DNA of 47,506 bases from an uncultured Flavobacteriaceae bacterium (GCA_905479745.1 CAJQNO010000055.1:1-47506); one strand, 5' to 3'; positions 16,662 through 25,271 are shown, counted from the stretch's first letter. The notes: a model not told the origin generated them from the letters alone. Numbers and translations: made by a program.

Positions 16662-17678
16662 ATGATCCGTAGCTTTTTCCTGGTATTTTTTTTACTGAAT
16701 TTATCTCCGATATTTTCTCAAAACGATGTAGTTAGTATAGTGGAAGAGGGTATCGTTTATCACGACCGTGGGGAATTCGACAAAGCTATTGCTACCTACG
16801 AAACCGCACTTGAGATCGACCCGAAATCGGCTATGGTTCTGTATGAGATCGGCCTGAGTTATTATCACAAAGGTGATTATAAAACGGCAATAAAATATTA
16901 CGACAAGGTACTGGATCTAAACAACGAACACCTGCTACCGGCAACGATAAATAAAGGCCTTAGTCTCGATAATATGGGTAAATCCAAAGCGGCGTATAAA
17001 CTCTTTAAAAAGGCCGTGAACGAATTTAAGAACGAGCCTACTCTTCATTATAATCTAGCCTATCAACTATATAAAAAAGGAGAACCCGAGACCGCAATCG
17101 AAGAATTAACTACCGCTATAAAACTCGATCCTGTATACCCTACCTCTCATTTACTAATGGGTTTCCTGCAGTTTGAAACCAACAACCGGGTACAGGCATT
17201 ACTATCTTATCATTATTTTCTATTTCTAAACCCCGGTTCGGATAGGGCTAGGGATGTTTTTGTAGACATCAATAGCATTATGGGAGGAAATGTAACCATA
17301 GAAGACGGAAATACGAAATCCATAAACATTAGTCTATCCGCCGATCTGAACAGCGAATTTTCGGCCTCCGAATTATTACTGGCTTTACTGGCTTCAGGTA
17401 TTTCGAACGAAGAGAATAAAGACCTATCTCGGGAAGATCTTTTTATTAAGAACACCACCCGATTCTTTAAACATCTTGGTGAAATGAGAGAGAACCACGG
17501 AAACTCCGAAAGTATATATTGGAATTTCTATATCCCTTTCTTCGAAAAATTGGCTAAATCAGATCATATGGAAGCATACTTCTATCATATCACCGAGAAC
17601 ATCAATGAGAGTTCAGCCAAATGGATCGAGGAACACACCCTCGAAATGTTCGCTTTCGAAAAATGGATAGGCCAGTAA
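16662..17678 (+). CDS. Exported tetratricopeptide-repeat protein
   Basis: The 338-residue protein starts with a signal peptide (FLLNLSPIFSQ). Residues about 25-200 form at least four to five TPR units, for example GIVYHDRGEFDKAIATYETA, IGLSYYHKGDYKTAIKYYDK, and YNLAYQLYKKGEPETAIEEL. The last 120 residues are not TPR and contain many acidic residues and aromatics. TPR domains mediate protein-protein contacts, so a periplasmic scaffold is likely. It follows the small exported protein by 69 bases and is convergent with the esterase, their stop codons being one base apart. Confidence 0.88.
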   Translation: MIRSFFLVFFLLNLSPIFSQNDVVSIVEEGIVYHDRGEFDKAIATYETALEIDPKSAMVLYEIGLSYYHKGDYKTAIKYYDKVLDLNNEHLLPATINKGLSLDNMGKSKAAYKLFKKAVNEFKNEPTLHYNLAYQLYKKGEPETAIEELTTAIKLDPVYPTSHLLMGFLQFETNNRVQALLSYHYFLFLNPGSDRARDVFVDINSIMGGNVTIEDGNTKSINISLSADLNSEFSASELLLALLASGISNEENKDLSREDLFIKNTTRFFKHLGEMRENHGNSESIYWNFYIPFFEKLAKSDHMEAYFYHITENINESSAKWIEEHTLEMFAFEKWIGQ

Positions 17679-17679
17679 A

Positions 17680-19407
17680 TTATTTGTATCGCCAGCTGGT
17701 AAGATCTGCCCCCGGAGGTGCGCTCTCCAAAATTCTCTTCATGATCTTAGGTACGTACATACTATTGTAGCGCAGGCGCGAGAGATGATTGGGTAATTCG
17801 GGGTCCCCGTTCCAGCAGTGTTCTGCACGATCTCCATAAGCTACTTCCCCATCGTAAAACGGATCTGTGGTACTTTCCAGAAAATCTTCCATGAGATAGA
17901 CCGCATTATTGAGGTAGTAGTTGTCCATATCGCCACAATATATGTGGATCTTTCCTCGTAATTCCGGCCCTAATTTTTCCCAATCGCGTTCAAGGATGTA
18001 ACGAAGATCGTAATTCTCTTGCCAGTATTTAGCTACTTCATGGTCTATATCCCCCGTGTATTTATCCCAAAGACGTTTCGGATACCCATCCTCTCCCAAA
18101 GGCGAATAGGTAGCTTCCCATATATCCCATTGCTGGCCCGATCTCGATTTGTCACCCAACACAAGTTCCAGGCGGTTGTAGTCTTTTATGGTTGTATTTA
18201 TTTGACCCAGGTAATCTCTGTGCCCTGGTCTCTCAAGAGTGCGGAATTCACTATCGTAGAAATACGCATTCTCGTCTTCATAAATATTGACCAGGCAATA
18301 AGCTCTAAAATCTATCGGGTCCGGACAGGCGGCAAAGCAACCGTTATATTCTTCTGGGTATTTAACCTGTACCGCTAGTGCTTCCCATCCACCGGTAGAT
18401 CCACCATAGAGGAAGCGGGCCCAGCCCTCTCCTATTCCCCTGAATTTCTGCTCAATATGTGGTATCAGCTCGTAGGTAATAGCATCGCCATAAGGGCCCT
18501 GGGCAGCCGAGTTAACCGCGTAACTATCGTCGTAATAAGGGGTTGGATGCTGAATTTCGATAATAATAAAACGAGGAAAATCTTCACTGTTCCAACGTTT
18601 GTAAAAATTGTAGGCCTCTTGTTGCTGAATAACATTATAGCCTTCTACCCCAAATCGCTCCGAATATTCCGGCTCCAGGTTGGGATCGGGAGGCGTGGTC
18701 CTCCAATCTCCGAAGTCACTGGGGAAATGGCCATGGAAGATCATGAGAGGATATCTGGCTTCCGGGTGCTCGTCGAACCCCTTAGGTAACAGTACATGAG
18801 CCCCCAGGTACATATCCCTGCCCCAAAATTCGGATAGTTTTTCAGATTTAAATTTTATGTGCTTTACCCATTCGGTATCTTCTGGCTCTTCGATGGGTGG
18901 GATCACAGTATCGATCACCAGATCGATATTGGAAAAATTTCCGCCGATGGAAACTTCAACAGGGATATTGTAGATGTTTCCCGGAGAACGATTCCACTGT
19001 TGTCCTTCGCCATTGTCCATAGGTAATTTTACCGTATGACCGGTGGATAGGTTAAAGGTTTCGTATACGTGTAACAAGGCCTGAGCCTGGTATGTGCCTT
19101 CCGGTATCTCATTTAAGTTTTCAATAGGGTAACCAAGCTCTTCAGAAGTAAAAGAGACAGACTCACCTTTCTTCCAACCTTCTACATTCTTCCCGAAGAT
19201 CAACTGAGTATTTAGACCATTATTTATCTGAAACCTGGGTTCGGCCTCCTTGTTAGTGGATAGCATGAGTAGGAGCCTTCCGTCTATAGCATCTACGTTA
19301 AGCGAATCTGAAAAATGTACGGTAAAACGTATTTGGTTGGAAGATTCAGAAGTACAAGCACCTAATAAAAGTGATAAAACGGCAAGTAGAAAGTAGATTT
19401 TTTTCAT
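17680..19407 (-). CDS. Lipoprotein alpha/beta-hydrolase of the putative esterase (enterochelin esterase-like) family
   Basis: A 575-residue protein has a lipoprotein signal (LLAVLSLLLGACTS, lipobox LGAC). Residues about 20-170 look like an immunoglobulin-like N-terminal domain; the rest is an alpha/beta hydrolase of the putative esterase superfamily. The nucleophile elbow is GGSTGG with Ser337, preceded by YPLMIFHGHFPSDFG. A His in RAEHCWNGDPELPNH is a plausible catalytic base. The long insertions and the substrate are unknown; related proteins act on polysaccharide acyl groups or peptides. It is a cell-surface or periplasmic lipoprotein, transcribed alone on the minus strand. Confidence 0.85.
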   Translation of the reverse strand: MKKIYFLLAVLSLLLGACTSESSNQIRFTVHFSDSLNVDAIDGRLLLMLSTNKEAEPRFQINNGLNTQLIFGKNVEGWKKGESVSFTSEELGYPIENLNEIPEGTYQAQALLHVYETFNLSTGHTVKLPMDNGEGQQWNRSPGNIYNIPVEVSIGGNFSNIDLVIDTVIPPIEEPEDTEWVKHIKFKSEKLSEFWGRDMYLGAHVLLPKGFDEHPEARYPLMIFHGHFPSDFGDWRTTPPDPNLEPEYSERFGVEGYNVIQQQEAYNFYKRWNSEDFPRFIIIEIQHPTPYYDDSYAVNSAAQGPYGDAITYELIPHIEQKFRGIGEGWARFLYGGSTGGWEALAVQVKYPEEYNGCFAACPDPIDFRAYCLVNIYEDENAYFYDSEFRTLERPGHRDYLGQINTTIKDYNRLELVLGDKSRSGQQWDIWEATYSPLGEDGYPKRLWDKYTGDIDHEVAKYWQENYDLRYILERDWEKLGPELRGKIHIYCGDMDNYYLNNAVYLMEDFLESTTDPFYDGEVAYGDRAEHCWNGDPELPNHLSRLRYNSMYVPKIMKRILESAPPGADLTSWRYK

Positions 19408-19480
19408 GAGAAGTTTGGTTAGTTCCCATAAAAATACAAAACACTAAAGATTAATTGGATAAATTATCAAGGATCCGGGA

Positions 19481-20311
19481 TCAGATCAGCTCAATTCCAT
19501 CTTCTTTTATCACGATCTGTTTGTCCTTATACAAACTACCAATGGCCTTCTTAAAACTTTTCTTACTTAGGCCAAGTTCGTTTTTAATCGTTTCCGGATC
19601 AGATTTATCGTGTAAAGGAATAAAGCCACCTGCCGCCTTGAGTTCGTCCAGTACATAATTTGCATTTGGCTCGATACTCTTATAACCCGGAGTTTGCAGG
19701 ACTATGTCCAACTTATTGTCGTGTCGTATTTTCTTCACAAAAGCTTTCATACGATCACCTGTTCTAATATCCTCGAATATATCTTCAGAATAAATAAGCC
19801 CTTTATGGATCCCGTTAACAATCACGTTCGCTCCTTTATCGGTGAGATGTGTTACCAGTATATCTACTTCGTCGAATTTGGCAACGGTAAGATTCTCATT
19901 ACTCAGAAATTTATTGGTCTTACTCGATCCGGTTAGCCTGTTGGTCTGTTCATCGAGGTAAAGTCGGACTATATACCAATTGCCGGGTTTCATTGGGCGT
20001 GCCTGTTCTTTAAAGGGAACAAAGAGTTGTTTCTCTAGACCCCAGTCCATGAAAGCGCCGTATTTATTTACATCGCTGCAATGCAGGTATCCAAATTCAT
20101 TCAATAGCACATACGGCTCCAGAGTGGTAGCCACAGGACGTTCTTCGTGGTCCAGGTAGATAAAGACGTTTAATTCGTCTCCCAGCTCGAAGGATTCGGG
20201 CTTATATTTATGCGGCAGCAATACTTCATCACCTTCCGAATTCCCCAAGTATAAACCCGGATCGGTTTCTCGCAGTATCCTAAGTAGTTGGTATTCTCCA
20301 AGTTGTAACAT
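19481..20311 (-). CDS. cvfB: CvfB-family S1-domain RNA-binding protein
   Basis: This 276-residue protein has the CvfB (YitL) layout: an N-terminal S1-like half with GLYLGNSEGDEVLLPHKY and VATTLEPYVLLNEFGYL, an S1 domain with KYGAFMDWGLEKQLFVPFKEQ, a further S1-like domain (VTHLTDKGANVIVNGIHKGL), and a C-terminal winged helix (LGLSKKSFKKAIGSLYKDKQI). CvfB binds RNA and affects virulence factors in Staphylococcus; in Bacteroidota its role is untested. Genes of this family are often miscalled GntR regulators. It sits within the scattered menaquinone neighbourhood between menB and menD. Confidence 0.92.
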   Translation of the reverse strand: MLQLGEYQLLRILRETDPGLYLGNSEGDEVLLPHKYKPESFELGDELNVFIYLDHEERPVATTLEPYVLLNEFGYLHCSDVNKYGAFMDWGLEKQLFVPFKEQARPMKPGNWYIVRLYLDEQTNRLTGSSKTNKFLSNENLTVAKFDEVDILVTHLTDKGANVIVNGIHKGLIYSEDIFEDIRTGDRMKAFVKKIRHDNKLDIVLQTPGYKSIEPNANYVLDELKAAGGFIPLHDKSDPETIKNELGLSKKSFKKAIGSLYKDKQIVIKEDGIELI

Positions 20312-20316
20312 GGCAG

Positions 20317-20324
20317 CAAAGTTA
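20317..20324 (-). promoter_or_regulatory. Perfect -7 element for cvfB
   Basis: On the minus strand TAACTTTG matches TAnnTTTG and ends five bases before the ATG at 20311, so the predicted mRNA is leaderless or nearly so. No -33 TTG is seen at the usual distance. Confidence 0.5.
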
Positions 20325-20385
20325 GTTATTTAATCGCCATGAATCCTATTGATTTTTTAAAGATATTCCGTAATTTCACGTGCAA

Positions 20386-20796
20386 ATGGAAATGGCCGAT
20401 CCCCACAAATTAACCGTAGAAGCGGAACTAGAGCATGTGTTAAGAACCGATCTTGTAACCGTTTATTTCTACAAAGATATTGTTATCGTTGAAGCCAAAG
20501 AAGGTGTTACCTTATCGTATAAAACCGCATTTTCCATTCTGGTGATGGGGCTCAAATATGTAGGAAGCAGACCATTTGTATATATCGCCAACCGGGTAAA
20601 TTCGTATTCGGTGAATCCTAATGACTATGTTTATCTTGAAAAAGTACCTACACTTAAGGGAATTGCGATCGTTACTCCAACCGAACTAGGAAAAAAGAAC
20701 GCAGAACTCGAACTTAACTTCTTCAGAAAACCTATGGAAATCTTCGATAACGTTTCGGAGGCATATCTCTGGGGAAAACAATTACTTCATAGCTAA
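20386..20796 (+). CDS. SpoIIAA/STAS-like protein, first of a tandem pair
   Basis: This 136-residue protein has no signal peptide or membrane segment. It shares clear similarity with the next gene: VGSRPFVYIANRVNSYSVNP versus VGFRPVVYISNRINAYSVDP, then LKGIAIVT in both, and NFFRKPMEIF versus NFVRKPFRVF. The alternating beta-alpha pattern and size resemble the SpoIIAA-like (STAS) fold, but the phosphorylatable Ser of anti-anti-sigma factors cannot be assigned. The frame is open to a GTG two codons upstream; the ATG at 20386 is preferred, although another ATG follows at 20392. It is divergent from cvfB. Confidence 0.82.
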   Translation: MEMADPHKLTVEAELEHVLRTDLVTVYFYKDIVIVEAKEGVTLSYKTAFSILVMGLKYVGSRPFVYIANRVNSYSVNPNDYVYLEKVPTLKGIAIVTPTELGKKNAELELNFFRKPMEIFDNVSEAYLWGKQLLHS

Positions 20797-20987
20797 TTAG
20801 GTAATCTTACCTATCAAAATCTTGTTTTTACTGAATATTAATTTATCTAACCGGTACCAAAATCAACGGATGGTCGAAACATTTTTGTATTTCATCGAAA
20901 ATATATGCCCCTAACCCAATTAATATTTTGATGCTAGTAGTATTTTCCTACATTTAACTTGATTTATAATTAAATAGCCCCCTACTT

Positions 20988-21413
20988 ATGATGACAATTG
21001 CCCCTGAAAATGTCACCAGAACACCGGAAATGCCAAGGAAGGTTCTAAACACCGAAATTGGTAAAATTTCGATCTATGATCATATAGTGATCATGGAAGG
21101 AAAAGCGAACGTTAATATCTCTATCCGAAATGGTATGTCGGTCCTGATCGATGTTGCGAAAGCGGTTGGGTTTAGGCCGGTGGTCTATATCTCAAACAGA
21201 ATAAATGCATATTCGGTAGATCCCAACGATTATAAATACCTGGAAATGATCCCGAATCTTAAGGGAATCGCCATTGTAACTTATAACCAATTTTCGTATA
21301 ATACGGCCAGTATGGAAGAGAATTTCGTCAGGAAACCCTTCCGGGTCTTTAACAACCTGCACGCGGCTAAGAGCTGGGCAAAGTATGTTATCGAAGGAAA
21401 GGTTATCGTATAA
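20988..21413 (+). CDS. SpoIIAA/STAS-like protein, second of a tandem pair
   Basis: This 141-residue paralogue of the preceding gene shares its conserved centre (RPVVYISNRINAYSVDPNDY, LKGIAIVTYNQF) and end (KPFRVFNNLHAAKSWAKYV). The pair arose by tandem duplication, with roughly half the residues conserved in the core. The 191-base gap between them suggests separate promoters. The 3' end overlaps the end of the convergent menD gene by 11 bases. A regulatory role, or a link to the menaquinone genes, is only inferred from position. Confidence 0.82.
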   Translation: MMTIAPENVTRTPEMPRKVLNTEIGKISIYDHIVIMEGKANVNISIRNGMSVLIDVAKAVGFRPVVYISNRINAYSVDPNDYKYLEMIPNLKGIAIVTYNQFSYNTASMEENFVRKPFRVFNNLHAAKSWAKYVIEGKVIV

Positions 21414-23064
21414 ATTCGAAATAATCTAGCAACACCTTATCATTCACTTCCTGAGGTGTGAATATCTCCAATAGCCTGGGGCGATGCGATTCAGAATAAA
21501 AAGAAGACAACTCATTCTTCAGGCCTAATTCATCCGAAACGGCCGCATATTCAATATCGTACATTTCACATAAATGAGCCGCGTCAAGATTATGTGAAGT
21601 TTCAAAGTAAGTTTTAAAATGTACAGCATTCTTAGCTCCGGGCAGGATCCTAAAAATACCACCCCCCGAATTGTTGATGATAATAATTCTCAGGTTGTTT
21701 GGCAAGTACTGGTTCCACAGCGCATTACTGTCATAGAAAAAACTGAGGTCACCACTTACATAAACGGTTTGTTTTTCCGAGGCTACCGCAGCTCCTATGG
21801 CCGTACTCGTACTTCCGTCAATACCACTCGTTCCGCGATTACAAAAAACTTCTGGCTTATTTTTAAGTTCGAATAATTGCGCGTAGCGAACCGTAGCGCT
21901 ATTGGCCAGTTGTAACTGGCAACCACTCGGGAGCGAATTAAAAACCAAGCTATACGCTCTAAGATCCGAATATGTTACCGCATCCAGATATTTGGCGTGT
22001 TTATCTAGCCGATATTGTCTCTTTTGTAACCAGAAACTCTGGTAATTTGAGTCATCAGGCTGAAATAATGGTAATAATTTTCTGAAAAAGGTATTAGGAT
22101 CCATCCGAACGTGCTCACTTAAGGAAAAATAGGTGTCGTATGCTTTCTTCTTATTGATATGCCAATGATGTTTTGGCTTATATTTCCTCAGAAAAGCCTT
22201 TACGCGTTTAGAGATCACCATGCCTCCAAAAGTGATGAGCAATTCGGGTTGTAGGGCTTCGAATTCTTCCGAATCTAACGGAGTTATCAATTGATCGATC
22301 GCAGGAATGAAATTAGGATGGTGCCAGTTTGAAGTGGCTTCAGTAAAAACAACCAGATCACCATAATCCGCCAATTGAGCAGTGACCTGATCATCTATAG
22401 ACAAAGGCGGTAAAGTTCCTGTTAATATGAGTTTCCTTGACGAGTTATTCCAGATTCCTACTAACTTATTAAAATCCGGCTCGATCGTCTCCATCGTGCG
22501 GGCCGGCACATGCTGAGGCCTAACCAGCAGGTCATCGGTTTTGTGGTACAACGGCTCGTCGAAGGGCGCATTAATATGTACCGGACCCTGTAATTCGATA
22601 GCAGTGTTAAGAGCTATGTTGATCTCGGTCTCATTTTTTAGTTGGAATTCATCCCCGGCCTTGCAATTTCCACTATAAAGGATGTGGTTGGCATAGACAT
22701 TCTCCTGCCGAATAGTTTGCCCATCCCCTATTTCAACCAGCTTTTCCGGCCTGTCTGCACTAATCACCACCAATGGAATGTCACTATAAAAAGCTTCTGC
22801 TACAGCAGGATAATAATTTAATAAAGCAGACCCGGAAGTACATATTAACGCCACCGGCCTATTTATTTGTTGGGCAATTCCCAATGCAAAGAATGCCGCA
22901 CAACGTTCGTCTACTATGCTATAGCATGTAAAGGATGGATGCTCTGTAAATCCAATGGTTAAAGGAGCGTTTCTGGAACCCGGAGATATTACAATATGAT
23001 CGATCTCCTTTATGAGGCACAACTGAGTGATGGTTTGCGAGAGGCGCTTACTGGAGAATTTCAT
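21403..23064 (-). CDS. menD: 2-succinyl-5-enolpyruvyl-6-hydroxy-3-cyclohexene-1-carboxylate synthase (MenD)
   Basis: MenD is the thiamine-diphosphate enzyme that joins isochorismate and 2-oxoglutarate in menaquinone synthesis. The 553-residue protein has the expected three-domain layout: ISPGSRNAPLTIGF and DERCAAFFALG near the N-terminus, ICTSGSALLNYYPAVAEA and PLVVISADRPEKL in the pyrimidine-binding domain, and NRGTSGIDGSTSTAIGAA plus ISGDLSFFYD-like (VSGDLSFFYDSNALW) with NNSGGGIFRILPG in the cofactor-binding domain. It follows menF after 31 bases and has its own perfect -7 box. The 3' end overlaps the convergent SpoIIAA-like gene slightly. Confidence 0.98.
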   Translation of the reverse strand: MKFSSKRLSQTITQLCLIKEIDHIVISPGSRNAPLTIGFTEHPSFTCYSIVDERCAAFFALGIAQQINRPVALICTSGSALLNYYPAVAEAFYSDIPLVVISADRPEKLVEIGDGQTIRQENVYANHILYSGNCKAGDEFQLKNETEINIALNTAIELQGPVHINAPFDEPLYHKTDDLLVRPQHVPARTMETIEPDFNKLVGIWNNSSRKLILTGTLPPLSIDDQVTAQLADYGDLVVFTEATSNWHHPNFIPAIDQLITPLDSEEFEALQPELLITFGGMVISKRVKAFLRKYKPKHHWHINKKKAYDTYFSLSEHVRMDPNTFFRKLLPLFQPDDSNYQSFWLQKRQYRLDKHAKYLDAVTYSDLRAYSLVFNSLPSGCQLQLANSATVRYAQLFELKNKPEVFCNRGTSGIDGSTSTAIGAAVASEKQTVYVSGDLSFFYDSNALWNQYLPNNLRIIIINNSGGGIFRILPGAKNAVHFKTYFETSHNLDAAHLCEMYDIEYAAVSDELGLKNELSSFYSESHRPRLLEIFTPQEVNDKVLLDYFEFIR

Positions 23065-23069
23065 TAATG

Positions 23070-23077
23070 CAAAGGTA
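23070..23077 (-). promoter_or_regulatory. Perfect -7 element for menD
   Basis: TACCTTTG on the minus strand, identical to the uvrA box, ends five bases before the menD ATG at 23064. It lies in the short gap between menF and menD, implying an internal promoter in the men operon giving a near-leaderless mRNA. Confidence 0.5.
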
Positions 23078-23095
23078 CGAAGCCCACTTAATTAT

Positions 23096-24160
23096 TTAAA
23101 GAAACTCCCCTAGTAGTTTTAACATGGTTCGTTGTTTATTACAACTCTCTTTCCATTCTGAAAGAGGATCGGAAAGTACTGTGATCCCGCCACCGGTATA
23201 AATGGAAGCTACCTTATTAGATAAACGCATACATCGAAGGTTTACAAACAGATTACTAGTAGAAGAATCCAGATTTACAGGCCCTACATAGCCTGTGTAA
23301 TATGAACGATCATAACCTTCATAAGATCCGATAAATTCCAGGGCATTTTTAGTGGGAGTTCCGCAAACCGCCGGCGTGGGGTGTAATGTATCGACAACCT
23401 TCTTAATATTGACGCTGGAAGCTAAGACCCCACTAATATCGGTTCGAAGGTGTTCCAGTGTCGCTGCAGAGCTGGTATAGGTCTCAGAAATTTCGATAGC
23501 AGTAGTAATTGGCTTCAAATCACGGAGTATCGCTTGGGTCACCAGTTCTTGTTCTTCAATTTCTTTATTTGTCCATTGTTGATCCCCGTGCTTTACTTTT
23601 GAACGAGTTCCTGCCAGGGACATCGTTTTAAATGTTTTGTCTGCAACCGAAAGTAGTAATTCCGGGGTAGCTGCACACCACAGCCCTGTTCTTGGATGAA
23701 ACCACAAATACCTGAAAGCATCCGTATTTTCAGAAAAAAGTAAACTAGTAAACGTAATAATATCGAAACTTCGTAACGGCAGGTCTTGCTTTCGGCTCAC
23801 CACTACTTTTTTCAATTCTGAATTAAAAAGAGTTTCAATAGCTGTAGAGACCAATGCAATATGTCTGGTTCTCGAATCCTCATCTTCCGCGATCTCTATA
23901 GGTACTACTTTTGTTCGGAGAGGGTGCAAGTCTGCTTTTATTTGTTCACTCTGGTTAACAGGGATTAGGGGCACAGAAGATGATTTATGAAAAGGGGCCA
24001 TTACAAATCCTCTTTCCGATAAAGTGGTTGTGCTGTGTAGTTCCTTGGTATGCTGAAAAAGACCTGTCGCCGTCATACTTCCGGGTAGCGCATAGATAAC
24101 GAAGGGTAACTGTTGTCTAAAATGTTGTTCCAATGTACCAAGCAAGGGATCTGCTCTCAT
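23096..24160 (-). CDS. menF: Isochorismate synthase (chorismate-binding protein, MenF)
   Basis: The 354-residue protein is a chorismate-binding enzyme, here most likely isochorismate synthase because it lies directly before menD. Family motifs include SLAGTRSKV, a TPAVCGTPT segment, GSYEGYDRSYYTGYVGPV, YTGGGITVLSDPLSEWKE and the C-terminal KQRTMLKLL. It is a little shorter than enterobacterial MenF/EntC, as in other Bacteroidota. It starts four bases after the thioesterase stop, so the two are certainly cotranscribed and likely coupled. Salicylate or anthranilate synthase is less likely given the neighbours. Confidence 0.94.
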   Translation of the reverse strand: MRADPLLGTLEQHFRQQLPFVIYALPGSMTATGLFQHTKELHSTTTLSERGFVMAPFHKSSSVPLIPVNQSEQIKADLHPLRTKVVPIEIAEDEDSRTRHIALVSTAIETLFNSELKKVVVSRKQDLPLRSFDIITFTSLLFSENTDAFRYLWFHPRTGLWCAATPELLLSVADKTFKTMSLAGTRSKVKHGDQQWTNKEIEEQELVTQAILRDLKPITTAIEISETYTSSAATLEHLRTDISGVLASSVNIKKVVDTLHPTPAVCGTPTKNALEFIGSYEGYDRSYYTGYVGPVNLDSSTSNLFVNLRCMRLSNKVASIYTGGGITVLSDPLSEWKESCNKQRTMLKLLGEFL

Positions 24161-24164
24161 CCGG

Positions 24165-24584
24165 TTACTTTTTCAGGGTGATGGTTGTAAGTTTTACCAT
24201 AGAGATCAATTCATCCTTTTCGTTTACTATCGGAATTGACCATAATTGGATAGTTCTGCCCTTATGCAGGATTTTCGCCTTTGCATATACATAACCTTCG
24301 CTTACGCTTTTTACATGATTGGCCGATATCTCAATACCGCGAATGTTTACTTCTTGCCCTTTCATAAACAAAACAGAAGCCATGCTGCCCACGCTTTCAG
24401 CCAGGGCGACCGAGGCACCGCCGTGTAAGACCCCATCGGGCTGATGAACAGTTGAATTTACCGGCATACGTGCTACCACCGTCTCATCGGTAACATCGAT
24501 GAATTCGATACCCAGGGTTTCTATTAAGGTGTTTTTACACATGGCCGCGCATGCCGCAAGTATTTCTTCTTTTGAGTTGTTCAT
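24165..24584 (-). CDS. menI: PaaI-type hotdog thioesterase, probable DHNA-CoA thioesterase
   Basis: The 139-residue protein has a single hotdog fold with the PaaI/YbgC-like motif HQPDGVLHGGASVALAESVGS; the Glu in ALAESVGS is the expected catalytic residue. It is the first gene of a tight operon with menF and menD. Menaquinone synthesis needs a thioesterase to release 1,4-dihydroxy-2-naphthoate from its CoA ester, and this family supplies it in other bacteria, so that role is inferred from context. General acyl-CoA thioesterase activity remains possible. Confidence 0.85.
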   Translation of the reverse strand: MNNSKEEILAACAAMCKNTLIETLGIEFIDVTDETVVARMPVNSTVHQPDGVLHGGASVALAESVGSMASVLFMKGQEVNIRGIEISANHVKSVSEGYVYAKAKILHKGRTIQLWSIPIVNEKDELISMVKLTTITLKK

Positions 24585-24602
24585 AGGATTCGTTTACATT
24601 TG
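24571..24602 (+). promoter_or_regulatory. Promoter for the plus-strand carboxylesterase gene
   Basis: TTTG at 24571-24574 and a perfect TACATTTG at 24595-24602 are spaced by 20 bases, a full Bacteroidota -33/-7 pair. It overlaps the first codons of the divergent thioesterase gene and ends 24 bases before the esterase ATG. Confidence 0.6.
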
Positions 24603-24626
24603 TAAAAATACAAAACGAACTGAAGA

Positions 24627-25271
24627 ATGGCCTTAGAAAAAAGGGTAACTTATAAGGCATCAGCCTCCTATTCCACACTAAATAATTATAACCATAAAAC
24701 CTTGAATGTGTGGATGGTATTTCATGGCATGGGCCATTTAAGTCGTTACTTTGCCAGGTTTTTCTCCACTCTTGATCCGGAAACCAATTACATTATCGCC
24801 CCCCAGGCACCTTCTAAATACTACTTGAAATCCGATTCCAAACATGTTGGGGCTTCATGGTTAACCCGAGAGGATACTCTGGCCGAGACGAAAAATGTTC
24901 TGGCCTATGTGGATGCGGTTTGGGAAGCCGAAAATATCACCAATCCCTCTTCCCTATTCATCCTTGGATATTCACAAGGTGTTTCTATAGCTACACGATG
25001 GATCGCGAGTAGGAAAATTCAATGTAAACAACTGGTATTGCATTCGGGTGGAATTCCGAAGGAACTAAAACCGGAAGATTTCAATTATATGGACGCATCC
25101 ACCAAAGTATTGTTTATGCATGGCGATCAGGATCCTTATATCACTCCCACCCGTCTTTCCGAAGAAATAGAAAGAGGTTCAAGGTTATTTGGGAGTAGAA
25201 TGGATGTACGTTCCTTTGAAGGCGGGCACGAAGTAAACATAGATTTCCTACAAAATATCCTACAATTGTAG
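24627..25271 (+). CDS. Phospholipase/carboxylesterase-family alpha/beta hydrolase
   Basis: A 214-residue cytoplasmic-looking protein has the alpha/beta-hydrolase layout of the carboxylesterase/phospholipase (YpfH/EstB-like) family: VWMVFHGMGH around the oxyanion strand, the nucleophile elbow LGYSQGVS, the acid in MHGDQDPYITP and the base in FEGGHEV. All three triad residues (Ser, Asp, His) are present. Substrates of this family are short-chain esters, lysophospholipids or acyl-proteins; the actual one is unknown. It is divergent from the men operon. Confidence 0.9.
   Translation: MALEKRVTYKASASYSTLNNYNHKTLNVWMVFHGMGHLSRYFARFFSTLDPETNYIIAPQAPSKYYLKSDSKHVGASWLTREDTLAETKNVLAYVDAVWEAENITNPSSLFILGYSQGVSIATRWIASRKIQCKQLVLHSGGIPKELKPEDFNYMDASTKVLFMHGDQDPYITPTRLSEEIERGSRLFGSRMDVRSFEGGHEVNIDFLQNILQL

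Noticed and set aside
21403-21413. The 11-base overlap of the ends of menD and the second SpoIIAA-like gene as a sign of a wrong frame.
   Set aside because: Both C-termini are coherent and short convergent overlaps are common in compact genomes.
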